A stretch of DNA of 64,000 nucleotides, taken from assembly GCF_002201515.1 (NCBI RefSeq), contig NZ_CP021421.1:62001-126000 (forward strand), written 5' to 3'. Positions 17,841 to 26,140 of the stretch are shown one piece after another; positions within the stretch are counted from its first letter, which is position 1; each line of letters opens with the position of its first letter. The notes beneath the pieces are model-generated. The model was not told where the DNA came from. It did not search any database and saw nothing but the letters and a program-made list of their open reading frames with translations. The position numbers were made by a program, and so were the translations under genes. The DNA comes from Muribaculum intestinale. GTDB taxonomy: Bacteria > Bacteroidota > Bacteroidia > Bacteroidales > Muribaculaceae.

Positions 17841-17901
17841 GACAGTGAATGCCGTCATTCGGATTCGGAGGCGAAGTTCGTGGCTTGCCATTTTCCACCG
17901 T

Positions 17902-17972
17902 CAAGGCCGGGCCTTGCGGTACGGGCAAAAATCATCCTCGCTGCGCTCCGGTATTTTTACCCGTAGCCTTGC
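17902..17972. repeat. structured hairpin element, copy 1
   Basis: A 71-bp imperfect palindrome bounded by CAAGGC/GCCTTG, with inner arms ACGGGCAAAAAT / ATTTTTACCCGT and a conserved loop ATCCTCGCTGCGCTCCGG. A second copy of almost the same element lies at 22404-22475. Both sit in gene-free DNA upstream of small element-encoded genes. Possible roles are a terminator, an RNA leader or a replication/transfer signal. Confidence 0.75.
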
Positions 17973-18044
17973 CTGTGGAGGCGCGCCACGGGGGAGCCTC
18001 CGAAATCCGGATGACACCGTGTCCCCCGGTAAATATATACAGTT

Positions 18045-18281
18045 ATGAAAGCATCTGCACTTATCACAAGAATCACAGGCATGAGTTGGCTGTGGAAAGC
18101 AATCCTGATACTCGCTTTGGCCGCCGTGTTCGGATACCTCTATACAAGGGGCGTATCACCTGTATGGGCGGCGTTGGCGATAGTCTTTTTCAGAGGATTC
18201 CTCCGATTCCTCTATAAGATTGCCGGCATCATAGTGGCGGCGGCTCTGCTGTTCGCCATAATCAGCGGTCTGATTTTCTGA
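18045..18281 (+). CDS. small membrane protein
   Basis: 78 residues, almost entirely hydrophobic, with helices at ~12-35, ~38-52 and ~56-77 separated by short basic turns. No family is recognised. It follows structured element copy 1 and the topB remnant and is probably a leftover small gene of the same conjugative element. Confidence 0.5.
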   Translation: MKASALITRITGMSWLWKAILILALAAVFGYLYTRGVSPVWAALAIVFFRGFLRFLYKIAGIIVAAALLFAIISGLIF

Positions 18282-18420
18282 AATGTCACAATGCCATATG
18301 TCCTATAAATATTAATCACAATATTTTATCGGATATGATAATGCTGTCTCTCTATCCGATATGACTGGATGCTTCTTGATGCTTCAGGAACAATAAGATT
18401 GTTATTCCTTTATTTTTTCT

Positions 18421-18428
18421 TAAATTTG
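18421..18428 (+). promoter_or_regulatory. -7 promoter box of the Nim-like gene
   Basis: TAAATTTG matches TAnnTTTG and ends four bases before the ATG at 18433, so the transcript is expected to be leaderless or nearly so, as for the acetyltransferase at 14658. A weak -33 (ATTG) lies upstream. Confidence 0.5.
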
Positions 18429-18432
18429 CGAT

Positions 18433-18915
18433 ATGAAGCAGATGAGAAAAGCAGCAAGGCAGAAAGATGAGGACTGGGCGCTTAATGTGTTTGACCGTGC
18501 TCCCTTTGTAACGATGTCGATGATACGACCGGACGGAACGCCATACGGACTCCCGCTGTCGTTGATACGGGGGGAGGGGCACACGTTTTATTTCCATTGC
18601 GCCGACGAGGGGGAGAAGATGGATTGCATAAGGGCCAATCCCATTGTCAGTCTGAGTGCCGTCAGCCGATGCTCCCCGAAATTTGAGACCGGGAAAAAGA
18701 ATTTTACTATGTATTATGACTCTGCCATCGCTTTAGGGGAGGCGGAGATTGTGACTGATAACGCGGAAAAGATTATGGCTTTGCGTCTGCTCTGCCAACG
18801 CTTTTTACCTAATTACATGGGGAATTTTGATGAAGCGATCAAGCGTAGCCTCGACCGCACAACCGTTGTCAAAATAACACTCACAGAACCGCCGGTCGGC
18901 AAATCCAAACCATAA
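18433..18915 (+). CDS. pyridoxamine 5'-phosphate oxidase-family (Nim-like) flavoprotein
   Basis: 160 residues with the split-barrel flavin-binding fold: FVTMSMIRPDGTPYGLPLS, FYFHCADEGEKMDCIRANP and VSLSAVSRC match the pattern of Nim/PPOX-like proteins. Nim proteins of anaerobes are linked to 5-nitroimidazole resistance, but this broad family also covers other reductases, so a drug-resistance role should not be assumed. Directly followed (no gap) by a YgbA-like gene, with which it forms an operon. Confidence 0.7.
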   Translation: MKQMRKAARQKDEDWALNVFDRAPFVTMSMIRPDGTPYGLPLSLIRGEGHTFYFHCADEGEKMDCIRANPIVSLSAVSRCSPKFETGKKNFTMYYDSAIALGEAEIVTDNAEKIMALRLLCQRFLPNYMGNFDEAIKRSLDRTTVVKITLTEPPVGKSKP

Positions 18916-19206
18916 ATGAAGATAGAATACGAAATCAGGATCGTAAGAGAGATGATCCGTCTATATTGCCGCCTGAAAGAGGAAAATAGAGATACTTGTC
19001 CCGGGTGTGAGAATCTGGCGAGGTATGCCGAAAGCCGTCTGCGCCATTGTCCTTTCAGCGATTCGAAAGGAAGTTGCCGCAAATGCAGGATACATTGTTA
19101 CCGTCCGGATATGAAAGAAAAAATAAAGACGGTCATGCGCTTTTCCGGTCCGAGGATGCTCATTTATCACCCGATAATGGCTATCCGACATCTAATCGGG
19201 AAATAA
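18916..19206 (+). CDS. YgbA-like 'nitrous oxide-stimulated promoter' family protein
   Basis: 96 residues; the ATG follows the upstream stop without a spacer. Cysteines are arranged as CPGCENL..., CPF, CRKCRIHCYRPDMK, matching the small cysteine-rich YgbA family (PF11756), which in enterobacteria belongs to the nitrosative-stress regulon. Its convergent neighbourhood with hcp supports a role in nitric-oxide or hydroxylamine stress. The biochemical activity is unknown. Confidence 0.75.
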   Translation: MKIEYEIRIVREMIRLYCRLKEENRDTCPGCENLARYAESRLRHCPFSDSKGSCRKCRIHCYRPDMKEKIKTVMRFSGPRMLIYHPIMAIRHLIGK

Positions 19207-19209
19207 TAA

Positions 19210-19243
19210 AGGCATCCGGGGAGTCCATACCCTCAGGATGCCT
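19210..19243. terminator. bidirectional terminator between convergent operons
   Basis: Inverted repeat AGGCATCC (19210-19217) / GGATGCCT (19236-19243) located between the YgbA-like stop (19206) and the convergent cupin stop (19265). Confidence 0.65.
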
Positions 19244-19264
19244 GAAGACCAAACGATGCCGTGC

Positions 19265-19564
19265 TCATGCGTTGAGCTTTGTGACAAGAACCTTGAACCG
19301 TTCCGTAGCCTTTAAGGAATGTTTCACACCCGGTGTCATAGTGAGCGCATCACCCTCTTTCAACTCAAGTACTTTATCCTCAATGTTGAACTCCATGCTC
19401 CCATCTATTACCTGGACGAGCACGTCGGCATTAGCCGTATGTGTGGGAATCTCAAGTCCCTTGTCAACTGCCATAAGGAGCGAAAGCCCGCTATGGTTCT
19501 GCATGACAATCTCCTTCGCTATGGAGCCGTCAGCGTATGGAATTCTGTCTTTTAATCTGAACAT
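19265..19564 (-). CDS. small cupin-domain protein
   Basis: 99 residues forming a single cupin barrel: GLSLLMAVDKGLEIPTHTANA, LVQVIDGSMEFNIEDKVLEL, GDALTMTPGVKHSLKA. The usual metal-binding histidines are partly present (PTHTAN, KHS). Small cupins often accompany Hcp-type stress genes in anaerobes. It is the last gene of the hcp operon. The function is unassigned. Confidence 0.75.
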   Translation of the reverse strand: MFRLKDRIPYADGSIAKEIVMQNHSGLSLLMAVDKGLEIPTHTANADVLVQVIDGSMEFNIEDKVLELKEGDALTMTPGVKHSLKATERFKVLVTKLNA

Positions 19565-19577
19565 GTCGTAAATTTAT

Positions 19578-19697
19578 TTAGAGGTTTCTTTTTTTGCGAA
19601 TCTTCATAGTGAAGACAAAGCCGATGCCGAATATCAGAAAATATAAAGCGGCAAAGACAAGCCCGAGGCAGAGGAACAGTTCGGATGATATTTTCAT
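19578..19697 (-). CDS. 39-residue single-helix membrane protein
   Basis: The ATG at 19697 overlaps the stop of the upstream membrane-protein gene as ATGA, pointing to coupled translation. One hydrophobic helix (LFLCLGLVFAALYFLIFGIG) is followed by a strongly basic tail (KIRKKRN). The family is unknown; it may be a small partner of the upstream membrane protein. Confidence 0.5.
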   Translation of the reverse strand: MKISSELFLCLGLVFAALYFLIFGIGFVFTMKIRKKRNL

Positions 19698-20116
19698 AGC
19701 TTTACAGACTGGAAGGTTTCCTGCAAACGCGGGGGTATTCGCCCGTTCATATATTTCTGCCATCCGGCGTTAAATATGATGAGGAGCAATATCCACCATT
19801 CGGGGTATTTCAGAAAAAGCAACGACAGGGTTATTGCTACCGCTATGTTCACGACAATCCATCCCCACAATCCGGCCTTCCTGAAATCAATCCTAACATC
19901 ACCGGCAGCGGCCGCCACGCGCCATGTGCCCAGTCCGGACTCACAGACATATGCACAATATGCCATGAGCGTGGAGCCGAGAAGCGCCTCGGCAGCCGAA
20001 TATCCGTGGTCAAGATGGAAATATGCGGCAAGAGACAGCGCCGCCAGCCAAAGGATGGCGTGCGCCGCCGCTATCACATATTTATGGATAAACCGATTCA
20101 CATTCCGACCGTCCAT
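19694..20116 (-). CDS. integral membrane protein of the hcp operon
   Basis: 140 residues from the ATG at 20116, five bases after the hcp stop; a TTG at 20125 is also in frame. Four hydrophobic segments are visible (AAHAILWLAALSLAAYF, AEALLGSTLMAYCAYV, GWIVVNIAVAITLSLLF, WWILLLIIFNAGW). I do not recognise the family. Position suggests a function tied to Hcp. Confidence 0.6.
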   Translation of the reverse strand: MDGRNVNRFIHKYVIAAAHAILWLAALSLAAYFHLDHGYSAAEALLGSTLMAYCAYVCESGLGTWRVAAAAGDVRIDFRKAGLWGWIVVNIAVAITLSLLFLKYPEWWILLLIIFNAGWQKYMNGRIPPRLQETFQSVKL

Positions 20117-20121
20117 TTCTT

Positions 20122-21792
20122 TCAACCGATAAGGGTAGCCAAATCTTCGTCAACGGTGGCGATGGTACCTATATTGAACTTCTCCTGAAGCACTTTCAGA
20201 ATTTCGGGGGTGAAAAACGCCGGCAGCGTCGGGCCGGTGTGGATATTCTTCACTCCGAGGCTCAACAGAGCCAGAAGCACTATCACCGCCTTCTGCTCAT
20301 ACCATGCGATGTTGTAGACAATCGGCAGATCGTTGACACTCTCCAGGCCGAAAGCGTCTTTGAGAGCATTGGCAATCACGACGAGCGAATAGGAGTCGTT
20401 ACACTGTCCGGCATCGAGCACGCGCGGAACACCCTCGATATCACCGAGCGGAAGCTTGTTGTAACGGTATTTGGCACAGCCTGCGGTGAGAATCACGCAG
20501 TCTTTAGGAAGCCTTTCCGCAAATTCCGTATAGTATTTGCGAGAGGGCATTCTGCCGTCACAGCCTGCCATGACCACAAACTTGCGGATTTTACCGCTTT
20601 TGATGAGGTCGATAATCTTAGGCGCCAAAGCAAGCACCTGGTTATGGGCGAATCCGGCGACAATCTCACCGTGCTCTATCTCTGTCGGCGGCTGGCATGT
20701 CTGCGCCCGCTCTATGATTTCGGAAAAATCCTTTTTGCCGTCCTTCCCATCGGGGATAAAATGTGTGCCGGGCATTCCGACGACACCGGTCGTGTAGATG
20801 CGATCCATGTAGGTGGTTTTCGGACGCGGGGGCACGATGCAGTTGGAGGTGAAGAGGAACATGCCGTTGAATGTCTCGAACTCGTCAATCTGCCGCCACC
20901 ATGCGTTGCCGTAGTTACCTGCAAAGTGGGGGAATTTCTTGAAGAAAGGATAGCTCTGGGCAGGGAGCATCTCCGAGTGGGTATAGATGTCAACCCCTTT
21001 GCCTGCTGACTGTTCGAGCAGTTCCTCAAGATCCTTGAGGTCGTGACCGCTCACGAGTATGCCCGGACGGTTCCTTACTCCGATGTTTACCTTTGTGATT
21101 TCGGGATTGCCGTAGGTCGATGTGTTTGCCTTGTCAAGCAGAGCCATAGCCTTGACACCCCCGTCACCCACATTGAGCACGAGCGAAAACAGCTCATACA
21201 CGCTTATGTCAGGACGGCTTATCTCGGCAAGGGCGTTCTCTATCACGACATATATGTCTTCGTCCTCATAACCGAGGTTACAGGCGTGGCGGACATAGGC
21301 CGCCATACCCTTGCAGCCGTACATGGCAAGCTGCTTGAGACCTCTTATATTCGGGTTCTTGTCATGGAGCACACTTGTGATTTCTTCTTCAAGAGTGCCG
21401 CTGTGTTCGATTACCTCATGTACGCCATATTCCTCCTTTGGGATATGATACGACACCTCAGGCATGAAAGGAGGCTCCATGCCGCGCTTTTTCGACTCTC
21501 CTTCGAGTTCGTTTTTCAGGTCGAGGGCTTTTGTGATATAGCCGTCGAGCATATCATTGTCGAAGTTCGCGTTGGTGATGGTGGTGAACAGTGCGTCGAC
21601 GATGAACCGGGATGCATCCTTGCTTGATGCGCCTTTCTCTCGCAACTGTCGGTTTACGATGGCCATGCCACGGGCGATGTAAAGCAGCTGATCCATTCTT
21701 GCAGACGTTTCGGGTTTCTTTCCGCATACACCTTGTATCTCGCAGCCTTTGCCGCGTGCGGTCTCCTGGCACTGGTAACAGAACATTTTCAT
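20122..21792 (-). CDS. hcp: hydroxylamine reductase / hybrid cluster protein Hcp
   Basis: 556 residues, normal for Hcp. The N-terminal cluster motif is [15 protein letters not shown]...GVCGK (Cys-x2-Cys-x8-Cys-x5-Cys). The hybrid-cluster ligand region is in the C-terminal half ([21 protein letters not shown]). Hcp reduces hydroxylamine and acts on nitric oxide in anaerobes, protecting against nitrosative stress. It heads a - strand set: DUF488, hcp, membrane protein, small helix protein, cupin. Confidence 0.93.
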   Translation of the reverse strand: MKMFCYQCQETARGKGCEIQGVCGKKPETSARMDQLLYIARGMAIVNRQLREKGASSKDASRFIVDALFTTITNANFDNDMLDGYITKALDLKNELEGESKKRGMEPPFMPEVSYHIPKEEYGVHEVIEHSGTLEEEITSVLHDKNPNIRGLKQLAMYGCKGMAAYVRHACNLGYEDEDIYVVIENALAEISRPDISVYELFSLVLNVGDGGVKAMALLDKANTSTYGNPEITKVNIGVRNRPGILVSGHDLKDLEELLEQSAGKGVDIYTHSEMLPAQSYPFFKKFPHFAGNYGNAWWRQIDEFETFNGMFLFTSNCIVPPRPKTTYMDRIYTTGVVGMPGTHFIPDGKDGKKDFSEIIERAQTCQPPTEIEHGEIVAGFAHNQVLALAPKIIDLIKSGKIRKFVVMAGCDGRMPSRKYYTEFAERLPKDCVILTAGCAKYRYNKLPLGDIEGVPRVLDAGQCNDSYSLVVIANALKDAFGLESVNDLPIVYNIAWYEQKAVIVLLALLSLGVKNIHTGPTLPAFFTPEILKVLQEKFNIGTIATVDEDLATLIG

Positions 21793-21814
21793 AAGTGGAG
21801 GATATGTTAAGAGA

Positions 21815-22165
21815 TTATTTTGTCAATAAGTTGTAAACCACAATGGCATTGTTATGTCGTTCATCATGAGACGAATAAAGTAATGTCACTACAGATTTCT
21901 GTGCAAGAAGATGTCGCAATGCCCCGAACGAAGGGCTGGTCTCCAGTTCTTTGGAATATCGAGTCTCAAATTCAGACCATCGGTTATCGGGATCCGCATG
22001 AAACCATTCGCGGAGTTCTGTGGACGGCGCGATATCCTTATCCCACAAATCATAATGGAAAGTCTCGTGCGAGAGACCTCTCGGCCAAAGTCTGTCTATA
22101 TATACCCTGAAGCCGTCTTCCGGAGAAGCGGGTTCGTAAGCCCGTTTTAATTGATATTGTGTCAT
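21815..22165 (-). CDS. DUF488 family protein
   Basis: 116 residues. The motif [13 protein letters not shown] near the N-terminus and [15 protein letters not shown] near the C-terminus identify the DUF488 (YeaO-like) family. Function is unknown; members are commonly adjacent to redox or stress genes. It lies 22 bp upstream of hcp, so co-transcription is likely. Confidence 0.85.
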   Translation of the reverse strand: MTQYQLKRAYEPASPEDGFRVYIDRLWPRGLSHETFHYDLWDKDIAPSTELREWFHADPDNRWSEFETRYSKELETSPSFGALRHLLAQKSVVTLLYSSHDERHNNAIVVYNLLTK

Positions 22166-22557
22166 AAACTGTGATATTACATATATTTACTATCCAATTT
22201 CAACACCTGTACCCGCTGTATGGTTCATAATTAATAATGCGTCATGAGAATTGAATTTTATTTGAAACAAAGCATACAACAAAACTTGATATTAGTAGAA
22301 CCCCATTGAAAAATGACTGCATGAAACAGGGTCGAGAGGAATAGTCTGGCTGACAGACCCGAAGGAACTACCGGGCAAAATTAGCGTCCGCCTCTTTCGG
22401 ACTGCAAGGCCGGGCCTATCGGTTTCGGGAAAAATCATCCTCGCTTCGCTCCGGTATTTTTCCCGAAAGCCTTGCATTACCGGAGTCGGCCGCTGTAATG
22501 CCCTTGTAGTTCATCGGGCTGCCAAGCCCGGATATTCAATAATAAATTAAAAAAGAA
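22166..22557. other. gene-free stretch around structured hairpin copy 2
   Basis: No credible gene. The left part is AT-rich and should carry the promoter for DUF488-hcp, though no exact TAnnTTTG is seen on the - strand. The right part contains the second structured hairpin element and leads into the PRTRC operon. Confidence 0.5.
22404..22475. repeat. structured hairpin element, copy 2
   Basis: A 72-bp palindrome bounded by GCAAGGC/GCCTTGC with inner arms TTTCGGGAAAAAT / ATTTTTCCCGAAA and the loop CATCCTCGCTTCGCTCCGG. Loop and closing stems match copy 1 (17902-17972) almost base for base, while the inner arm sequences have compensating changes (CGGGC/..CCCG versus TCGGG/CCCGA). This supports selection on the fold. 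Confidence 0.75.
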
Positions 22558-22773
22558 ATGACTATGAGACAGGCTATCATGACAGCGGCACAACCGGCGG
22601 TTACAATCCCGGTGCCGAAAAAAAGAATCGTCCGGATTGAAAGAGCGGAAATCAAGCTCCCGTCACGCAGGACAGGGGGACCGGTGCATATCTCCACCAT
22701 CCTGGATCCTATAATGGAGATAAGCCGCCATCCTGACCGTAACAGGCTTCTCGCAGAATTCTTCAAGGGATGA
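22558..22773 (+). CDS. small basic hypothetical protein upstream of PRTRC genes
   Basis: 71 residues, rich in basic and Pro/Ile/Val residues (VPKKRIVRIERAEIKLPS), ending with a helical segment (ILDPIMEISRHPDRNRLLAEF). No family is recognised. It lies 45 bp before the PRTRC protein E gene and is probably part of that operon. Confidence 0.5.
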   Translation: MTMRQAIMTAAQPAVTIPVPKKRIVRIERAEIKLPSRRTGGPVHISTILDPIMEISRHPDRNRLLAEFFKG

Positions 22774-23431
22774 GCGCAGGCAATAACCGGAAATATTCAC
22801 ACTAAATACGATAAGAATATGTTTTTTCAATCAATGAACCCTAACGTGGATATCACGTTGGTCATCCGCAAGTCCGCCGACGGGCGCATGGCAGTGTCGG
22901 TGCTACCGAAGTCCAACACTCTCAAGGATGAGGCGCAGAACAGCATCGTGCCGTTGACACTGAACGGCACACCCGAAGAACTTGACACCGGCTTCATGCA
23001 GGTGGTGGGACGTCCCATGCAGAAGGCGTCGGGACTGATCTCCAACATTGCGCAGTTCGAGGCGCAGGCCGACAAAGCCGCGTCATCGAGCAAGGGTGCT
23101 AAGGAAGCCAAGGCGAAAGAATCCAAAGAGGACAGGGAGAAGCGCGAGAAGTATGAGAAAAATCTCAAGAAGGCGGAGGAGCATATCGCCGCCAAGAGAC
23201 ATAAGGAGGCCGTGGACGCACTTACCGAGGCACGCAAGTACGCCAAACCCGACGACTTGAAGACAATCGACGAGCGGCTTGACGAGCAGAAGAAATTAGT
23301 GGGACAGGGAGATCTCTTCGCAATGATGGAGGAACCCGAGCAGGCTCAACCGCAGCAGTCCCAAGTCCAGCAACCGACACAACAGCCCGCGACGGCGCAG
23401 GTACAGCCTCAGCCAATGCCGGAACCAGTTA

Positions 23432-24329
23432 GAGGGTGTTTCATAACGATTGTTAATTTGCTGTAAGCCTGTTCAAGAGCATTGCCACACCTGCTATGAT
23501 GACCATCTGTCGTGCGACCTCCAATGTATCCTCATAATTTCTGCATAAACGTCGGAAGTTGTCAAGCCATGAGATAGAGCGCTCCGCAACCCATCTGCCC
23601 TTTGCCGGGATAAACTTCCCGTCAGAAGAACCAGACAAAGTGATTTCCACGTTCATGCCAAAGGTATTTCTCACAAGTTCAATCAAATCTCCGCGATAGC
23701 CTCTGTCTGCAAGAATCTTCTTGATGACCGGGTGCGAGGCGGCAAGTAAAGCCAGAAGCATCAAACCGCCTTTGGAGTCATGTATGTTAGCGGTAGTTGT
23801 CTTTACATCAAGCAGATGCCCATTCTCGTCAACTGCAATCTGCCGTTTTATTCCCTTGACTTTCTTGTTGCCGTCAAAACCTTTCGGTGAGGGATATGAG
23901 GCAGCCCGCACACTTTGAGCGTCTACAACCGCAACACTTGGTTCCGGTGTCTGACCTTCCTGAAATCGCACTTCTGCGACAAGGCTGTCAAGCAGATTCT
24001 TGAACTCGCCGATAGCACTCCATGCACGGAAATAGTAATATACGGTCTGCCATGCCGGAAAGTCATGAGGTAGATTACGCCATTGACAGCCGGTCTTGTC
24101 CACATATAGAATGGCATCAAAGACAAGGAAAAAATCATATTTGCTCGTCCAATTATCCATTGGAATTGTTTCTTTTATGAAAGCTTTCTGTGCTTCTGTT
24201 AAATCAGAGGTGTACATTTCTAAATTCTTTCTTATAATTGTCAACAAATAAACAATTTAGAAATGTCCTCTCCTTTAGCAGAGGCATTTTTTTGATGGAC
24301 TATCTTAACAGTTGTTATGAAACACCCTC
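23432..24329 (-). mobile_element. IS5-family insertion sequence
   Basis: 898 bp flanked by a 3-bp TTA duplication (23429-23431 and 24330-24332). Terminal inverted repeats start GAGGGTGTTTCATAAC at both ends and extend about 25 bp with a few mismatches. The single transposase gene is on the - strand. The 3-bp target duplication fits IS1031/IS427-like groups of the IS5 family. Confidence 0.9.
23453..24217 (-). CDS. IS5-family DDE transposase
   Basis: 254 residues from the ATG at 24217 (an upstream in-frame methionine at 24247 is less likely). An N-terminal DUF4096-like domain (WTSKYDFFLVFDAILY, GCQWRNLPHDFP) precedes the DDE core with aspartates in VVDAQSV and LADRGYRGD and the glutamate in WVAERSISWL. 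It appears intact and potentially active. Confidence 0.88.
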   Translation of the reverse strand: MYTSDLTEAQKAFIKETIPMDNWTSKYDFFLVFDAILYVDKTGCQWRNLPHDFPAWQTVYYYFRAWSAIGEFKNLLDSLVAEVRFQEGQTPEPSVAVVDAQSVRAASYPSPKGFDGNKKVKGIKRQIAVDENGHLLDVKTTTANIHDSKGGLMLLALLAASHPVIKKILADRGYRGDLIELVRNTFGMNVEITLSGSSDGKFIPAKGRWVAERSISWLDNFRRLCRNYEDTLEVARQMVIIAGVAMLLNRLTAN

Positions 24330-24785
24330 TTAAACCGGTTCGACAACCGACCGTTCAACAGCAAGCTGCACCACAACATCAGTCCGCCATGCCACAGCAG
24401 GAAATGCCGGCGCAAGCCGCACACCCCGCTCAACAGCCATACGGCAACCCCGGACAGGGATATGATGGTCAATACGGATATCCGCAACAGCCGATGGGAT
24501 GGCCGCAACAGGCACATCCCAAAGGAGGCTATCCTCAATATGCACATTCAAATGGCGGAATGATGCCGCCAAACGAGGGGCAGAACGCCGCGTATCCTCC
24601 CAACGGGCAGCCACGGTATGCGCAGCAGCCTATGTCGTTCGATCACGACATGGCGGCTCATGCGCCGAGAATGGCGGATCCGGATGACGCGCCTCCTTAC
24701 CGGCCGGAGGAATATGCGGAATATCCCGACTTCCCGGCATCAATGTTACAAGGAAATTATGCACAACCCCAAATGATGTAAGACT

Positions 24786-25007
24786 ATGGCACTCGAAATC
24801 ACAGGAATCAAACGCGTGTTCACTTTCAAGAAAGGGACAGCCACAATCACACTCGACGACCCCAATCCGTCGGACAGCCCCGAAATGGTGATGGGATTCT
24901 ATTCCAATACCTATCCCGAACTGACAACCGCCACGGTACACGGTCCCACCATGAAGGACGACGCGGCGGTCTATGAGTTCAAGACCACAATCGGAACCAA
25001 AGGATAA
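24786..25007 (+). CDS. PRTRC system protein C
   Basis: 73 residues matching PRTRC protein C: RVFTFKKGTATITLDDPNP, MGFYSNTYPELTTATVHGP and the terminal KTTIGTKG. The family is short and defined by its operon context. It lies four bases after the protein E stop. Confidence 0.88.
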   Translation: MALEITGIKRVFTFKKGTATITLDDPNPSDSPEMVMGFYSNTYPELTTATVHGPTMKDDAAVYEFKTTIGTKG

Positions 25008-25013
25008 GAACCA

Positions 25014-25178
25014 ATGCCCGTAAAACCTAAAAAAGAGAACCAATGCAGACTCCTGAGCGAATCACAGTCGGAACAGCTCGCAAAGCTACTCATAAGTCAG
25101 ACAGAGAGGCGCTATCATTACGGAGTGAACCGGCAAAGAAGAATTACAGCGCCCAGCGGTGCTGTAATTCTTTTCTGA
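25014..25178 (+). CDS. 54-residue basic protein between PRTRC C and F
   Basis: ATG at 25014 six bases after the PRTRC-C stop. The frame encodes a hydrophilic peptide with a helical centre (SESQSEQLAKLLISQTERRY) and a basic end (VNRQRRITAPSGAVILF), and stops at 25178. It overlaps the first 45 codons of the larger frame assigned to PRTRC F. Its residue composition looks more protein-like than the overlapping part of that frame, so I think this is a genuine small gene. The family is unknown. Confidence 0.5.
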   Translation: MPVKPKKENQCRLLSESQSEQLAKLLISQTERRYHYGVNRQRRITAPSGAVILF

Positions 25179-26140
25179 AAACGACCTTCCAGAGTACCGT
25201 ACCTTCTTTCATAATCAAGGATTATGGAGAGGATACATTCAACATAATCACGCAGGAGAACTATGATTTCCTGCGTGATTCTTATTTCCGGTATGCGGAA
25301 TTGTTGAATGTGAAGGTCGATCATACACCCGGCAAGACTCTGAATGAGAGCATCAACCATCTGTATTATGAAATGCAGACCATTCTCTCCGACAATATTG
25401 GACTGAATATCGAGATGTATGACAGCAGGCTTCATTTTACACTCTGGAAATGCCACAGGTGGGGAACCTGCAAGCTGTATTATTTCCCGGTGAAATTTCT
25501 GACCCGAATCAACAACGGGCTTAGGCGCATAGCCATATCGTTCCTTAACAAGTTTATGCACGCCAACCGAATCGGTTCAATATTGGACTGCGATGAACAT
25601 GACTGTATAATGGAATGTGTCCTTATGGATTATGATACTAACGAGGCAGACAAAGAAATTATCAGGGACAGGAAGCGCATAGAGTCATATCAGTCAGGAG
25701 CAATACACAAACTGCTCAGACGTGTTGAAAGTAAGTCATATCATAACGACATACACACGGCGTTGCACGGTTATAAACCCGTTAACGCATGGGAATCAAA
25801 ATTTATAGATGCCATGCTGGATGGAATGGAATTCCTTGAACCGAAGAAACCGATAATGCATTATGCCTATGACCCATATTACGATAATGACCCGGACATA
25901 CGTCCGGTGGGTCTGCACCGTCAGATCTGCATTGTCTATGAGGAAGATGACATAGTCACCAGGACACTGATTGACTTCATAAACTCGGATTATCAGGAAT
26001 CGTATGAGATAATACCGGTGACAACTATGAAACTGACTCCAAAAACGGAGTCACTCTTCAAAATATCGGATGAGTATCCCGAACGGTTCTTCCAATGGTC
26101 CGATAAGTTCATTAACATAATAAGTAATCTTGAATCATGA
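25043..26140 (+). CDS. PRTRC system protein F (start uncertain)
   Basis: Up to 365 residues. Protein-like sequence starts near STVPSFIIKDYGEDTFNI (about codon 52). The preceding segment overlaps a better-looking small frame, so the true start may be near 25175 with a non-ATG codon. Recognisable parts are NESINHLYYEMQTILSDNIG, FTLWKCHRWGTCKLYYFP and the C-terminal PERFFQWSDKFINIISN. Assigned to PRTRC F by position between C and B and general resemblance. The stop overlaps the PRTRC B start. Confidence 0.7.
   Translation: MQTPERITVGTARKATHKSDREALSLRSEPAKKNYSAQRCCNSFLKTTFQSTVPSFIIKDYGEDTFNIITQENYDFLRDSYFRYAELLNVKVDHTPGKTLNESINHLYYEMQTILSDNIGLNIEMYDSRLHFTLWKCHRWGTCKLYYFPVKFLTRINNGLRRIAISFLNKFMHANRIGSILDCDEHDCIMECVLMDYDTNEADKEIIRDRKRIESYQSGAIHKLLRRVESKSYHNDIHTALHGYKPVNAWESKFIDAMLDGMEFLEPKKPIMHYAYDPYYDNDPDIRPVGLHRQICIVYEEDDIVTRTLIDFINSDYQESYEIIPVTTMKLTPKTESLFKISDEYPERFFQWSDKFINIISNLES

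Larger units (their letters stand above)
22819..24781 (+). pseudogene. PRTRC system protein E, split by an IS5-family element
   Basis: The 5' part (to 23431) encodes the PRTRC-E N-terminus (NPNVDITLVIRKSADGRMAV) and a charged coiled coil (EDREKREKYEKNLKKAEEHI) followed by a Gln/Pro-rich tail. The 3' part (24333-24781) continues that tail (KPVRQPTVQQQAAPQHQ) to the end. Removing the IS and one copy of its TTA duplication joins the halves exactly in frame (codons GTT AAA CCG). The intact protein would be about 350 residues. PRTRC systems are plasmid/ICE-borne operons with a ThiF-like enzyme; their function is unknown. Confidence 0.85.

Noticed and set aside
18433..18915. Calling a nitroimidazole-resistance nim gene outright
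   Set aside because: Family-level similarity only; PPOX-like proteins are diverse and the context points to nitrosative stress.
20239..21627. Long + strand frames opposite hcp
   Set aside because: Antisense shadows of a well-supported conserved gene.
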